Of a DNA stretch of 6,485 nt, positions 1-5,572 are shown one piece after another. Under the pieces are notes generated by a model. The model was not told where the DNA came from. It did no database searches and saw only the letters and a program-made list of their open reading frames with translations. A program made the translations under genes and the position numbers. Position 1 is the stretch's first letter. Each line of letters begins with the position of its first letter. Origin of the DNA: Actinomycetota bacterium (GTDB lineage: Bacteria > Actinomycetota > Thermoleophilia > Gaiellales > Gaiellaceae); NCBI GenBank assembly GCA_019234175.1, contig JAFALP010000140.1, positions 1 through 6,485 on the forward strand. Direction: 5' to 3'.

Positions 1-1
1 C

Positions 2-1171
2 ATGCAGCACAGCTTTCGCGCGCTCGGCGTGAGCGCGGACGTCGAGCAGGCGCTCGCGGACCGCGGCATCGTCGAGCCGTTCCGAATCCAGACGCTCGTC
101 TTGCCCGACGCCATCGGCGGCCGCGACGTCCTCGCCAAGTCGCCGACGGGCTCGGGCAAGACACTCGCCTTCGGCATCCCGCTCGTCGAGCGGGCGCCGG
201 TGGACGGCAAGACGCCCGCCGCCCTCGTCCTCGTGCCCACCCGCGAGCTCGCGCTCCAGGTGACCGAGGATCTCGAGCCGCTCGCGGCCGCACGCGGGAT
301 CCGCGTCGGGACCGTCTACGGCGGCACGCCGGTCGCGTCCCAGGCGAAGCGCGTCAAGGGCGCGCACATCCTCGTCGCCACCCCGGGACGCCTCCAGGAC
401 CTGATCGAGCGGCGTCTCGTCTCGCTCGAGGCGGTGCGGACGCTCGTCCTCGACGAGGCGGACCGCATGCTCGACATGGGCTTCCGCCCGCAGGTCGAGC
501 GGATCATGCGGCGCCTCCCGAGCGCACGCCAGACGATGCTCTTCTCGGCGACGCTCGACGGCGAGGTCGGCGAGCTCGCGCGCGCCTACACCGACGCGCC
601 GGCCCGTTTCGAGAACGGCCGCGAGCAGGACGTCGAGGACGGCATCGTCCTGCACGAGTTCGTGCCGGTCACGGCCGAGGACAAGGTCGACCGGCTGGTC
701 GACCTACTCCAGACCGAGCCGGGCCTCTCGATCGTCTTCGTCCGCACGAAGCGCGGGGCGGACCGCCTCGTGCAGAAGCTCACCCGCCGCGACGTGAAGG
801 CGGTCGCCATGCACGGCGACCTGTCGCAGCCGCAGCGCGAGCGCGCACTGGAGAAGTTCCGCAGCGGCAAGGTGACGACGCTCGTCGCCACGGACGTCGC
901 CGCGCGCGGCCTCGACCTCGAGGCGATCGCGCACGTCATCAACTTCGACCCGCCGGAGGACGACAAGGGCTACGTCCACCGCGTCGGCCGGACCGGCCGC
1001 GCGGGAGCCTCCGGTCGCGGCAGCACGCTCGTGCTGCCCGAGCAGCAGGCCGAGGTCAGCCGCGTGGCGGCACGGCTCGGCCACCGGGAGCAGTTCGAGA
1101 GCGCCGGGATGGCCGTCGCCCGGCCGAAGCTCGTCTACTCGAGCCGGCGTGGACGCCGGTCCAAGTGGTGA
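2..1171 (+). CDS. DEAD-box ATP-dependent RNA helicase
   Basis: This 389-residue protein is an ATP-dependent RNA helicase of the DEAD-box family (superfamily 2), which unwinds short RNA duplexes or remodels RNA-protein complexes in the cytoplasm. The core motifs appear in order: a Q-motif region with Phe5 and Gln30, motif I SPTGSGKT (47-54), Ia PTRELA (79-84), Ib TPGR (127-130), motif II DEAD (151-154), motif III SAT (182-184), motif IV region IVFVRTK (244-250), motif V ATDVAARGLD (296-305) and motif VI HRVGRTGRAG (326-335). The protein is almost only the two RecA-like domains, with a short basic tail (RRGRRSKW) instead of the long RNA-binding extensions of DeaD/CsdA. The ATG lies one base inside the window. 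The N-terminus fits the family, but an upstream start cannot be excluded. A csp gene follows 94 nt downstream, which suggests a role in RNA folding under cold or stress. The subfamily (RhlE-like or other) is not resolved. Confidence 0.95.
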   Translation: MQHSFRALGVSADVEQALADRGIVEPFRIQTLVLPDAIGGRDVLAKSPTGSGKTLAFGIPLVERAPVDGKTPAALVLVPTRELALQVTEDLEPLAAARGIRVGTVYGGTPVASQAKRVKGAHILVATPGRLQDLIERRLVSLEAVRTLVLDEADRMLDMGFRPQVERIMRRLPSARQTMLFSATLDGEVGELARAYTDAPARFENGREQDVEDGIVLHEFVPVTAEDKVDRLVDLLQTEPGLSIVFVRTKRGADRLVQKLTRRDVKAVAMHGDLSQPQRERALEKFRSGKVTTLVATDVAARGLDLEAIAHVINFDPPEDDKGYVHRVGRTGRAGASGRGSTLVLPEQQAEVSRVAARLGHREQFESAGMAVARPKLVYSSRRGRRSKW

Positions 1172-1178
1172 GTAGACT
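1150..1178 (+). promoter_or_regulatory. Candidate promoter for the cold shock gene
   Basis: TGGACG (1150-1155, 4 of 6 matches to TTGACA) and TAGACT (1173-1178, matching the actinobacterial TANNNT -10 pattern) are separated by exactly 17 bp. They overlap the end of the helicase gene. A start near 1185 would give csp a leader of about 80 nt. This is pattern matching only. Read-through from the helicase gene is also possible. Confidence 0.35.
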
Positions 1179-1252
1179 TGCCGCGTCTAGACCGAAGGAC
1201 GAGTACCGGAGTGCAGCTTCACCGCCTGCCGGCTTGTTCGTGATCAAGGCAG

Positions 1253-1260
1253 GGAGGTGA
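1253..1260 (+). promoter_or_regulatory. Strong Shine-Dalgarno site of the cold shock gene
   Basis: GGAGGTGA is fully complementary to the usual 16S rRNA tail and sits 5 nt before the ATG at 1266. It decides the start, because the in-frame GTG at 1257 lies inside this site and is therefore not the initiator. Bases 1248-1253 (GGCAGG) can pair with CCTGCC at 1225-1230, so a leader hairpin may abut or touch the site. Confidence 0.85.
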
Positions 1261-1265
1261 AACTA

Positions 1266-1472
1266 ATGGCAACCGGAACCGTCAAGTGGTTCAGCGACGA
1301 GAAGGGGTACGGCTTCATCACCCCCGAGGACGGCGCGAAGGACCTGTTCGTCCATCACACGGGCATCTCCGGGGAGGGCTTCAAGAGCCTTTCCGAGGGC
1401 GCCAAGGTCGAGTTCGAAGCGACCGAGGGTGCGAAGGGCCCGCAGGCGACGAACGTCCGCGTGATCGCGTAG
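1266..1472 (+). CDS. CspA-family cold shock protein
   Basis: This 68-residue protein is a single cold shock domain, the five-stranded OB fold that binds single-stranded RNA and DNA and melts RNA secondary structure. The N-terminus [18 protein letters not shown] carries RNP1 (KGYGFI, residues 13-18). RNP2 follows as DLFVHH (26-31). Aromatic residues Trp8, Phe9, Tyr15, Phe17, Phe28 and His30 form the expected nucleic-acid binding face. Length and sequence are typical of CspA/CspB proteins. The ATG at 1266 is preferred because of the optimally spaced GGAGGTGA. The gene follows a DEAD-box helicase, and both protein types act as RNA chaperones. It ends at a strong terminator, so it is not part of the downstream sulfate operon. 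Whether it is cold-induced or constitutive cannot be told from the sequence. Confidence 0.96.
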   Translation: MATGTVKWFSDEKGYGFITPEDGAKDLFVHHTGISGEGFKSLSEGAKVEFEATEGAKGPQATNVRVIA

Positions 1473-1485
1473 TCCGTCTCGGACT
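1471..1485 (+). other. Small hairpin at the csp stop codon
   Basis: AGTCCG (1471-1476) and CGGACT (1480-1485) are perfect inverted arms around a 3-nt loop. They begin within the TAG stop codon of csp. The hairpin stands 12 nt before the main terminator hairpin, giving two consecutive stems at the 3' end of the csp mRNA. It could protect the 3' end or be incidental. Confidence 0.45.
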
Positions 1486-1497
1486 TCGCCATTTTGC

Positions 1498-1525
1498 AGG
1501 GCCCCGGAGACGGGGCCCTTCTTTA
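1498..1525 (+). terminator. Intrinsic terminator after the cold shock gene
   Basis: A 9-bp perfect GC-rich stem, AGGGCCCCG (1498-1506) with CGGGGCCCT (1511-1519), closes a GAGA tetraloop of GNRA type. It is followed by the T-rich run TTCTTTAT. The T-rich side lies only on the plus-strand 3' side, so it terminates csp transcription. It separates csp from the sulfate operon that starts 38 nt later. Confidence 0.9.
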
Positions 1526-1553
1526 TGCCTGATATCGCAATTTCTGATATACA
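1525..1553 (+). promoter_or_regulatory. Candidate extended -10 promoter of the sulfate operon
   Basis: TGATATACA (1545-1553) matches the extended -10 form TGN-TATAAT, with TATACA as the hexamer. A weak -35 (ATGCCT, 1525-1530, 3 of 6 matches) lies 17 bp upstream. The region is the only AT-rich stretch in the window and directly follows a terminator, so a promoter is expected here. The predicted transcription start (about 1560-1563) falls at or just before the cysP ATG at 1563. Confidence 0.55.
1532..1550 (+). promoter_or_regulatory. Candidate operator dyad over the cysP -10
   Basis: ATATC (1532-1536) and GATAT (1546-1550) form perfect 5-bp inverted arms around a 9-nt spacer, and the AA/TT pair inside the spacer (1539-1540 with 1542-1543) is also symmetric. 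The 19-bp site overlaps the -10 hexamer, so a bound dimer would block RNA polymerase. The size suits a winged-helix dimer such as Rrf2. A link to the Rrf2 gene at the end of the operon is inference. The sequence is AT-rich, so chance symmetry is possible. Confidence 0.4.
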
Positions 1554-1562
1554 ACCGATCCT

Positions 1563-2561
1563 ATGAGAAAACTTCTGATCGCACTCGCTCTCGTCGCACT
1601 CCTCATCCCGTCCGCGGCAGGCGCGGCCCGGAAGGACACGACGCTCAACGTGGTCGGCTACTCGGTTCCGACGTCCGTCTACCCGAAGCTCTTCGCGGCC
1701 TACCAGGCGACGCCGCAGGGCCAGGGCGTCAAGTTCACCTCGTCCTTCGCGGCGTCCGAGGTGCAGAGCAAGGCAGTCGCCGCAGGCCTCCCGGCCGACG
1801 TCGTCAACTTCTCCCTCGCGCCGGACATGGAGCGGCTCGTCCAAGCCGGCCTCGTGGCCCCGACCTGGGACAAGAACCAGTACAAGGGCATCGTCTCCCG
1901 CTCCGTCGTCGTCTTCATCCTGCGTGACGGCAACCCGAAGCACATCCGGACGTGGGACGACCTCGTCAAGCCCGGCGTCCAGGTCGTGTTCCCGAACCCC
2001 TTCGCCTCCGGCGGCGCGCGGTGGGACATCGCAGCCGCGTACGGCGCCGAGCTGCGCGAGAAGAAGACGCCGGCGCAGGCGCAGGCCTATCTCAAGGAGC
2101 TCTTCCAGAACAACGTGTCGCAGGACACGAGCGCGCGCAATGCGCTCAACACGTTCCTGTCGGGCAAGGGCGACGTCCTCCTCGACTACGAGAGCGACGC
2201 GAAGCTCGCGCAGTCGCAGGGCAAGCCCGTCTTCTATCTCATCCCGAAGGCGACGATCCAGATCGAGACGCCGCTCGCCGCGGTGAAGGGGAACAACTCG
2301 GACGCTGCGCAGCAGTTCGTCAACTGGCTGTATACGCCGACCGCGCAGACGATCTGGGCGCAGAACGGCTTCCGGTCGGTCGTGCCGAGCGTCGAGAAGG
2401 AGTTCTCGGGCGGCAAGCACCCGCAGTTCCCATTCCCGCCCGACCTCTTCACGATCAACTACCTCGGTGGTTGGGACAAGGTGAACACGCAGTTCTTCGA
2501 TCCGACCAACGGCATCGTCGCGAAGATCGAGCAGGGTCTCGGAGTCTCGACTGGCGGTTGA
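1563..2561 (+). CDS. cysP: Sulfate/thiosulfate ABC transporter substrate-binding protein
   Basis: This 332-residue extracytoplasmic protein captures sulfate or thiosulfate and delivers it to the CysT-CysW permease. An N-terminal signal peptide is visible: Arg2-Lys3, a hydrophobic core (residues 4-15), then Ala19-Gly20-Ala21 as a likely signal peptidase I site. No lipobox cysteine is present. Family landmarks include SEVQSKAVAAGLPADVV (about residues 61-77), NPKHIRTWDDLVKPGVQVVF followed by NPFASGGARW (about 125-154), and the C-terminal NWLYTPTAQTIWAQNGFRSV. These match the Sbp/CysP family in sequence and length. There is no Shine-Dalgarno-like sequence before the ATG, and a -10-like element ends 9 nt upstream, so the mRNA may be leaderless. 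The gene is first in a cysP-cysT-cysW-cysA operon, which fixes the function. Sbp (sulfate) and CysP (thiosulfate preference) cannot be told apart here, so the symbol is by position. Confidence 0.93.
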   Translation: MRKLLIALALVALLIPSAAGAARKDTTLNVVGYSVPTSVYPKLFAAYQATPQGQGVKFTSSFAASEVQSKAVAAGLPADVVNFSLAPDMERLVQAGLVAPTWDKNQYKGIVSRSVVVFILRDGNPKHIRTWDDLVKPGVQVVFPNPFASGGARWDIAAAYGAELREKKTPAQAQAYLKELFQNNVSQDTSARNALNTFLSGKGDVLLDYESDAKLAQSQGKPVFYLIPKATIQIETPLAAVKGNNSDAAQQFVNWLYTPTAQTIWAQNGFRSVVPSVEKEFSGGKHPQFPFPPDLFTINYLGGWDKVNTQFFDPTNGIVAKIEQGLGVSTGG

Positions 2562-2571
2562 CGTCGCACGG

Positions 2572-3375
2572 ATGCCGGGGGCGCGGCGACGCGCCCTCGG
2601 CACTCCCGCGCTGAGTGGCGGGCTCGCGCTCGGCTACCTCAGCCTCATCGTCCTCATCCCACTCGCCGCCGTCGTCGCCAAGGCGGCGGACGGCGGCTGG
2701 CACCACTTCTGGCAGGTGGCGTGGAACCGCGAGGCGCGCGCGGCGCTCGAGCTGACGTTCGAGCTCGCCGGCGGCGTCGTCGCCGTCAACGCCGTGACGG
2801 GGACCGCCCTCGCGTGGACGCTCGTGCGCGACGACTTCCCCGGCAAGAGCATCGTCAACGCCATCGTCGACCTCCCGTTCGCGCTGCCGACGATCGTCGC
2901 CGGCCTCACGCTGCTCGCGCTGTACGGCCCGACCGGGGGCGTGGGCGTGGACGTCGCGTACACGCGCTGGGGCGTGCTCATGGCGCTCCTGTTCGTGACG
3001 CTGCCGTTCGTCGTGCGCACGGTGCAGCCGGTCCTCATCGAGCTCGACCGCGACATGGAGGAGGCGGCGGCGTCGCTCGGCGCGGGGCGCTTCACCATCT
3101 TCCGCAGGATCGTCTTCCCGCACCTGCTGCCTGCGCTCCTGTCGGGGGTGGCGCTCGCGTTCGCCCGGGCGATCGGCGAGTTCGGCGCCGTCATCCTCAT
3201 CGCCGGCAACCTCCCGTTCAAGACCGAGGTCGCCTCGCTCTACGTCTTCGAGCACATCAACAGCGACGATCCCACCGGCGCCTCGGCACTCGCCGTGCTC
3301 ATGCTCGTGATCTCGTTCACGCTCCTCCTCACCATCGGCGGCCTTCGCCGCTGGGCGACCAGGCACGACCGATGA
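2572..3375 (+). CDS. cysT: Sulfate/thiosulfate ABC transporter permease CysT (CysU)
   Basis: This 267-residue inner-membrane permease is the first of the two channel subunits of the sulfate importer. Hydrophobic segments lie at about residues 17-37, 62-84, 98-118, 133-152, 184-210 and 237-257, consistent with six transmembrane helices. The cytoplasmic EAA loop, which docks on the ATPase, is EEAAASLGAGRFTIFRRI (163-180) followed by VFP. The segment LPTIVAGLTLLALYGPTGGVG (from residue 105) is the typical CysT region before a periplasmic loop. The ATG lies 10 nt after cysP and I see no other in-frame start nearby. The Shine-Dalgarno is weak, which points to translational coupling with cysP. The gene ends in ATGA, overlapping the start of cysW by 4 nt. 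CysT is distinguished from CysW by order and by the LPT...YGP motif. Confidence 0.94.
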   Translation: MPGARRRALGTPALSGGLALGYLSLIVLIPLAAVVAKAADGGWHHFWQVAWNREARAALELTFELAGGVVAVNAVTGTALAWTLVRDDFPGKSIVNAIVDLPFALPTIVAGLTLLALYGPTGGVGVDVAYTRWGVLMALLFVTLPFVVRTVQPVLIELDRDMEEAAASLGAGRFTIFRRIVFPHLLPALLSGVALAFARAIGEFGAVILIAGNLPFKTEVASLYVFEHINSDDPTGASALAVLMLVISFTLLLTIGGLRRWATRHDR

Positions 3376-4163
3376 CGAGATACGGCGTCCGCACCCTCTC
3401 GCTCGGCTACCTCGCGGTCATCCTCGTCGCGCCGGTGGGACTCATCTTCTGGCGCGCGTTCGAGCAGGGGCTCCATCCGTTCTGGGCGGCGATCTCGAAC
3501 CCGATCGCCGTGCATGCGCTCAAGCTGACGCTCGAGATCACCGTCATCGCCGTGCCGCTGAACACCGCCTTCGGGATCCTCTGCGCGATCGCGATCGTCC
3601 GGCACCGCATCCCGGGGATGGGCCTCGTGAACGCGCTCGTCGACCTGCCGCTCGCGCTCTCGCCGGTGGTCGTCGGGCTCGCGCTCTATCTCCTGTACGG
3701 CCGCGACGGGTGGTTCGGCCACTGGCTCCTCGCTCACGGCGTGCAGGTGCTGTTCGCGCTGCCGGCGATGGTGCTCGCGACGATGTTCGTCTCGCTCCCG
3801 TTCGTCGTCCGCGAGGTGGTGCCCGTTCTCCGCGAGATCGGCACGCAGCAGGAAGAGGCGGCGGCGACGCTCGGCGCCTCCGCGCTGACGACCTTCCGCC
3901 GCATCACGTTCCCCGCCATCCGGTGGGCGGTCGCCTACGGCGTCGTCCTCACGACCGCCCGCTCGCTCGGCGAGTTCGGCGCGGTGAGCATCGTCTCAGG
4001 CGGCATCGAAGGGCGGACCCAGACGCTGACGCAGTACGTCCAGGCGTCCTACGAGAACTTCGACCAGACGGGCGCGTACGCGGCGTCCGTCCTGCTCGCA
4101 GCCCTCGCGGTGACGACTCTCCTTCTCATGACGGTGGTGAAGCGTGGCGATCGAAGCTCGTAA
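3372..4163 (+). CDS. cysW: Sulfate/thiosulfate ABC transporter permease CysW
   Basis: This 263-residue inner-membrane permease is the second channel subunit, expected to pair with CysT. Hydrophobic segments lie at about residues 8-27, 50-76, 90-110, 124-147, 183-210 and 236-256. The EAA loop is [20 protein letters not shown] (161-180), closely parallel to that of CysT and consistent with paralogy. The segment [21 protein letters not shown] (from residue 96) is characteristic of CysW. The start is the ATG at 3372, which shares the ATGA overlap with the cysT stop. Although the frame is open far upstream to 2721, that extension is only GC-rich read-through in another frame of cysT. The 3' end overlaps cysA by 20 nt. 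Confidence 0.94.
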   Translation: MTRYGVRTLSLGYLAVILVAPVGLIFWRAFEQGLHPFWAAISNPIAVHALKLTLEITVIAVPLNTAFGILCAIAIVRHRIPGMGLVNALVDLPLALSPVVVGLALYLLYGRDGWFGHWLLAHGVQVLFALPAMVLATMFVSLPFVVREVVPVLREIGTQQEEAAATLGASALTTFRRITFPAIRWAVAYGVVLTTARSLGEFGAVSIVSGGIEGRTQTLTQYVQASYENFDQTGAYAASVLLAALAVTTLLLMTVVKRGDRSS

Positions 4164-5130
4164 CGTGTCCAAGCGGTTCGGCGACTTCGTCGCGCTCGAC
4201 GACGTCTCGCTCTCGGTGGAGAGCGGCTCGCTCACGGCGCTGCTCGGCCCGAGCGGCGGCGGCAAGTCCACGCTCCTCCGCGTCATAGCCGGCCTCGAGG
4301 TGCCCGACACCGGCGAGGTGTGGATCTCCGGGCAGGAGGCGACGGCGCTGAAGCCGCAGAAGCGCGACGTCGGCTTCGTCTTCCAGCACTACGCGCCGTT
4401 CACGCACATGACGGTGTTCGACAACATCGCGTTCGGCCTCACCATCCGACGGCGCCCGAAGGACGAGGTGCGTGCGCGGGTGGAGGAGCTGCTCGAGCTC
4501 GTGCAGTTGAAAGGGCTCGGCGGCCGCTACCCGGCGCAGCTTTCCGGCGGGCAGCGGCAGCGCATGGCCCTCGCGCGTGCGCTCGCGTCGCAGCCGGAGG
4601 TGCTCCTCCTCGACGAGCCGTTCGGCGCGCTCGACGCGCGTGTGCGCAAGGAGCTGCGGGAGTGGCTCCTGCGACTGCACGACGAGATGCACGTGACGAC
4701 GATCTTCGTCACGCACGACCAGGAGGAGGCGCTCGAGCTCGCGGACACGGTCGTCGTCATGAACGCCGGCCGTATCGAGCAGGTGGCGCCGCCGCGCGAG
4801 CTCTACGACGAGCCGGCGAACGCTTTCGTCATGAGCTTCGTCGGGCCGGTGAACCGGGTCGGCAACGCGTGGGTGCGTCCGCATGACATCGAGATCGGGC
4901 ACGAGCCGCGCGAGGATGCGCACGAGGCGCAGGTGGAGCGGATCGTCCGGCTCGGCTTCGAGGTGCGAGTCGACCTCGTCCGCGACGACGGGCTTCGGCT
5001 CCACGTGCAGTTGACGCGCCACGAGGCGGACCTGCTCGAGATCGCCGTCGGCGACATCGTGTGGGTGCGGATGCGGGTCGAGCGGACGTTCAGCGCGGGC
5101 GGCGAGCCCACGCATCCGGTTCCCGTGTGA
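4144..5130 (+). CDS. cysA: Sulfate/thiosulfate ABC transporter ATP-binding protein CysA
   Basis: This 328-residue cytoplasmic ATPase powers sulfate import by dimerising on the CysT-CysW EAA loops. Visible motifs are Walker [10 protein letters not shown] (35-43), Q-loop Gln81 in VFQHYAPF, signature LSGGQRQR (133-140), Walker B VLLLDEP (153-159), D-loop GALD (161-164) and the switch histidine His191 in THDQEEA. Walker A has Gly in place of the common Ser at position 39, which is tolerated in this fold. The C-terminal region, about 236-311, with [12 protein letters not shown] near its start, is the TOBE-like regulatory domain of CysA proteins. The GTG start at 4144 lies 20 nt inside cysW, and no other in-frame start precedes it closely. 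The 3' end overlaps the convergent Rrf2 gene by 41 bp. The length is slightly shorter than the 350-365 residues common in CysA, at the C-terminal domain. Confidence 0.95.
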   Translation: MAIEARNVSKRFGDFVALDDVSLSVESGSLTALLGPSGGGKSTLLRVIAGLEVPDTGEVWISGQEATALKPQKRDVGFVFQHYAPFTHMTVFDNIAFGLTIRRRPKDEVRARVEELLELVQLKGLGGRYPAQLSGGQRQRMALARALASQPEVLLLDEPFGALDARVRKELREWLLRLHDEMHVTTIFVTHDQEEALELADTVVVMNAGRIEQVAPPRELYDEPANAFVMSFVGPVNRVGNAWVRPHDIEIGHEPREDAHEAQVERIVRLGFEVRVDLVRDDGLRLHVQLTRHEADLLEIAVGDIVWVRMRVERTFSAGGEPTHPVPV

Positions 5131-5551
5131 GCTCGCTGACGAACGGGGGGAGCGTCCCGTTCGCGACGTCGGCGAGCGTCACGTGCTCGAGCACCGAGCG
5201 GACGGCGGAGCGGAGGGCGACCCAGACGTCGCGCAGCTGCGTCGCCGAGCCCTCGTAGTCGAGCGCGTCGGGGGAGAGGCCGCGCACGCTCGCGAGCGGC
5301 CCCTCGACGGCGCGCACGACGTCGGCGACGACTATCTCGTCCGCCGGCTTCGCGAGCAGATAGCCGCCCGCCGCACCGCGGCGGCTCTCGACGATCCCGG
5401 CGCGGCGGAGGTCGAGGAGGATGTTCTCGAGGAAGTTCACCGGGATGCTCTGCGCCTCCGCGATGCGCTCGGCGCTCACCGGCCCGTCGTGGGACGCGGC
5501 CAGCTCGACGGCGGCGCGGACGGCGTAGTCGGCTTTTGCGGTGGTGCGCAC
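5090..5551 (-). CDS. Rrf2-family transcriptional regulator, cysteine-free
   Basis: This 153-residue winged-helix DNA-binding protein belongs to the Rrf2 family (relatives IscR, NsrR, CymR). The N-terminus [18 protein letters not shown] is the conserved first helix. The helix-turn-helix spans about residues 24-50 ([20 protein letters not shown]), and the wing has [13 protein letters not shown] (57-69). The dimerisation helix with [22 protein letters not shown] (about 108-129) follows. The GTG at 5551 is chosen because it gives exactly the conserved family N-terminus. The frame stays open upstream, but that sequence is not family-like. The protein contains no cysteine, so it cannot hold the Fe-S cluster of IscR or NsrR by the usual three Cys ligands. 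In this respect it resembles CymR, the cysteine-metabolism repressor of Firmicutes, and it closely resembles what I recall of Rv1287, which lies next to cysD-cysNC in Mycobacterium tuberculosis. Regulation of the adjacent sulfate operon is therefore a reasonable inference, not shown. Confidence 0.92.
   Translation of the reverse strand: MRTTAKADYAVRAAVELAASHDGPVSAERIAEAQSIPVNFLENILLDLRRAGIVESRRGAAGGYLLAKPADEIVVADVVRAVEGPLASVRGLSPDALDYEGSATQLRDVWVALRSAVRSVLEHVTLADVANGTLPPFVSELTREPDAWARRPR
5140..5163 (+). terminator. Hairpin just after cysA, possible U-less terminator
   Basis: CGAACGGG (5140-5147) and CCCGTTCG (5156-5163) are perfect 8-bp inverted arms with an 8-nt loop. A G-T pair (5148/5155) could extend the stem to 9 bp. 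The stem begins 10 nt after the cysA stop, the usual place for a terminator, but no T-run follows. It also lies inside the 3' coding part of the Rrf2 gene, so codon constraint could explain it. U-less hairpin terminators have been proposed in actinobacteria. Confidence 0.35.
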
Positions 5552-5557
5552 GGGGCA

Positions 5558-5563
5558 ATTATC
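5558..5563 (-). promoter_or_regulatory. Candidate -10 of the Rrf2 gene
   Basis: Read on the minus strand the hexamer is GATAAT (5 of 6 matches to TATAAT). It ends 6 nt before the GTG start at 5551, so the predicted transcription start coincides with the start codon. No convincing -35 is seen. An AGGA 10 nt before the GTG is a weak alternative Shine-Dalgarno site and overlaps the same bases. Confidence 0.4.
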
Positions 5564-5572
5564 CTGCGAGTC

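Noticed and set aside
1144..1159. Hairpin CCGGCG-TGGA-CGCCGG near the end of the helicase gene, considered as a terminator.
   Set aside because: It lies within the arginine-rich C-terminal codons before the stop and lacks a T-run. CGG/CGC codon repetition explains it well enough.
1263..2603. A 446-codon open frame on the minus strand, opposite csp and cysP.
   Set aside because: It is very rich in Arg, Glu, Asp and Leu, spans two clearly real genes and their terminator, and resembles no family. It is an antisense shadow typical of GC-rich DNA.
2721..3371. A 217-codon in-frame N-terminal extension of cysW inside cysT, as if a long fused permease.
   Set aside because: The extension is Arg-rich out-of-frame translation of cysT. 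The recognisable CysW sequence begins exactly at the ATG at 3372.
4126..5115. A 329-codon minus-strand open frame opposite cysA.
   Set aside because: It mirrors the cysA codon structure and has low-complexity His/Arg/Asp/Glu composition. cysA has every ABC motif on the plus strand.
5183..5572. An N-terminal extension of the GFA protein, 130 codons.
   Set aside because: It is antisense to the Rrf2 gene with no domain signal. GFA homology starts at the GTG at 5573.
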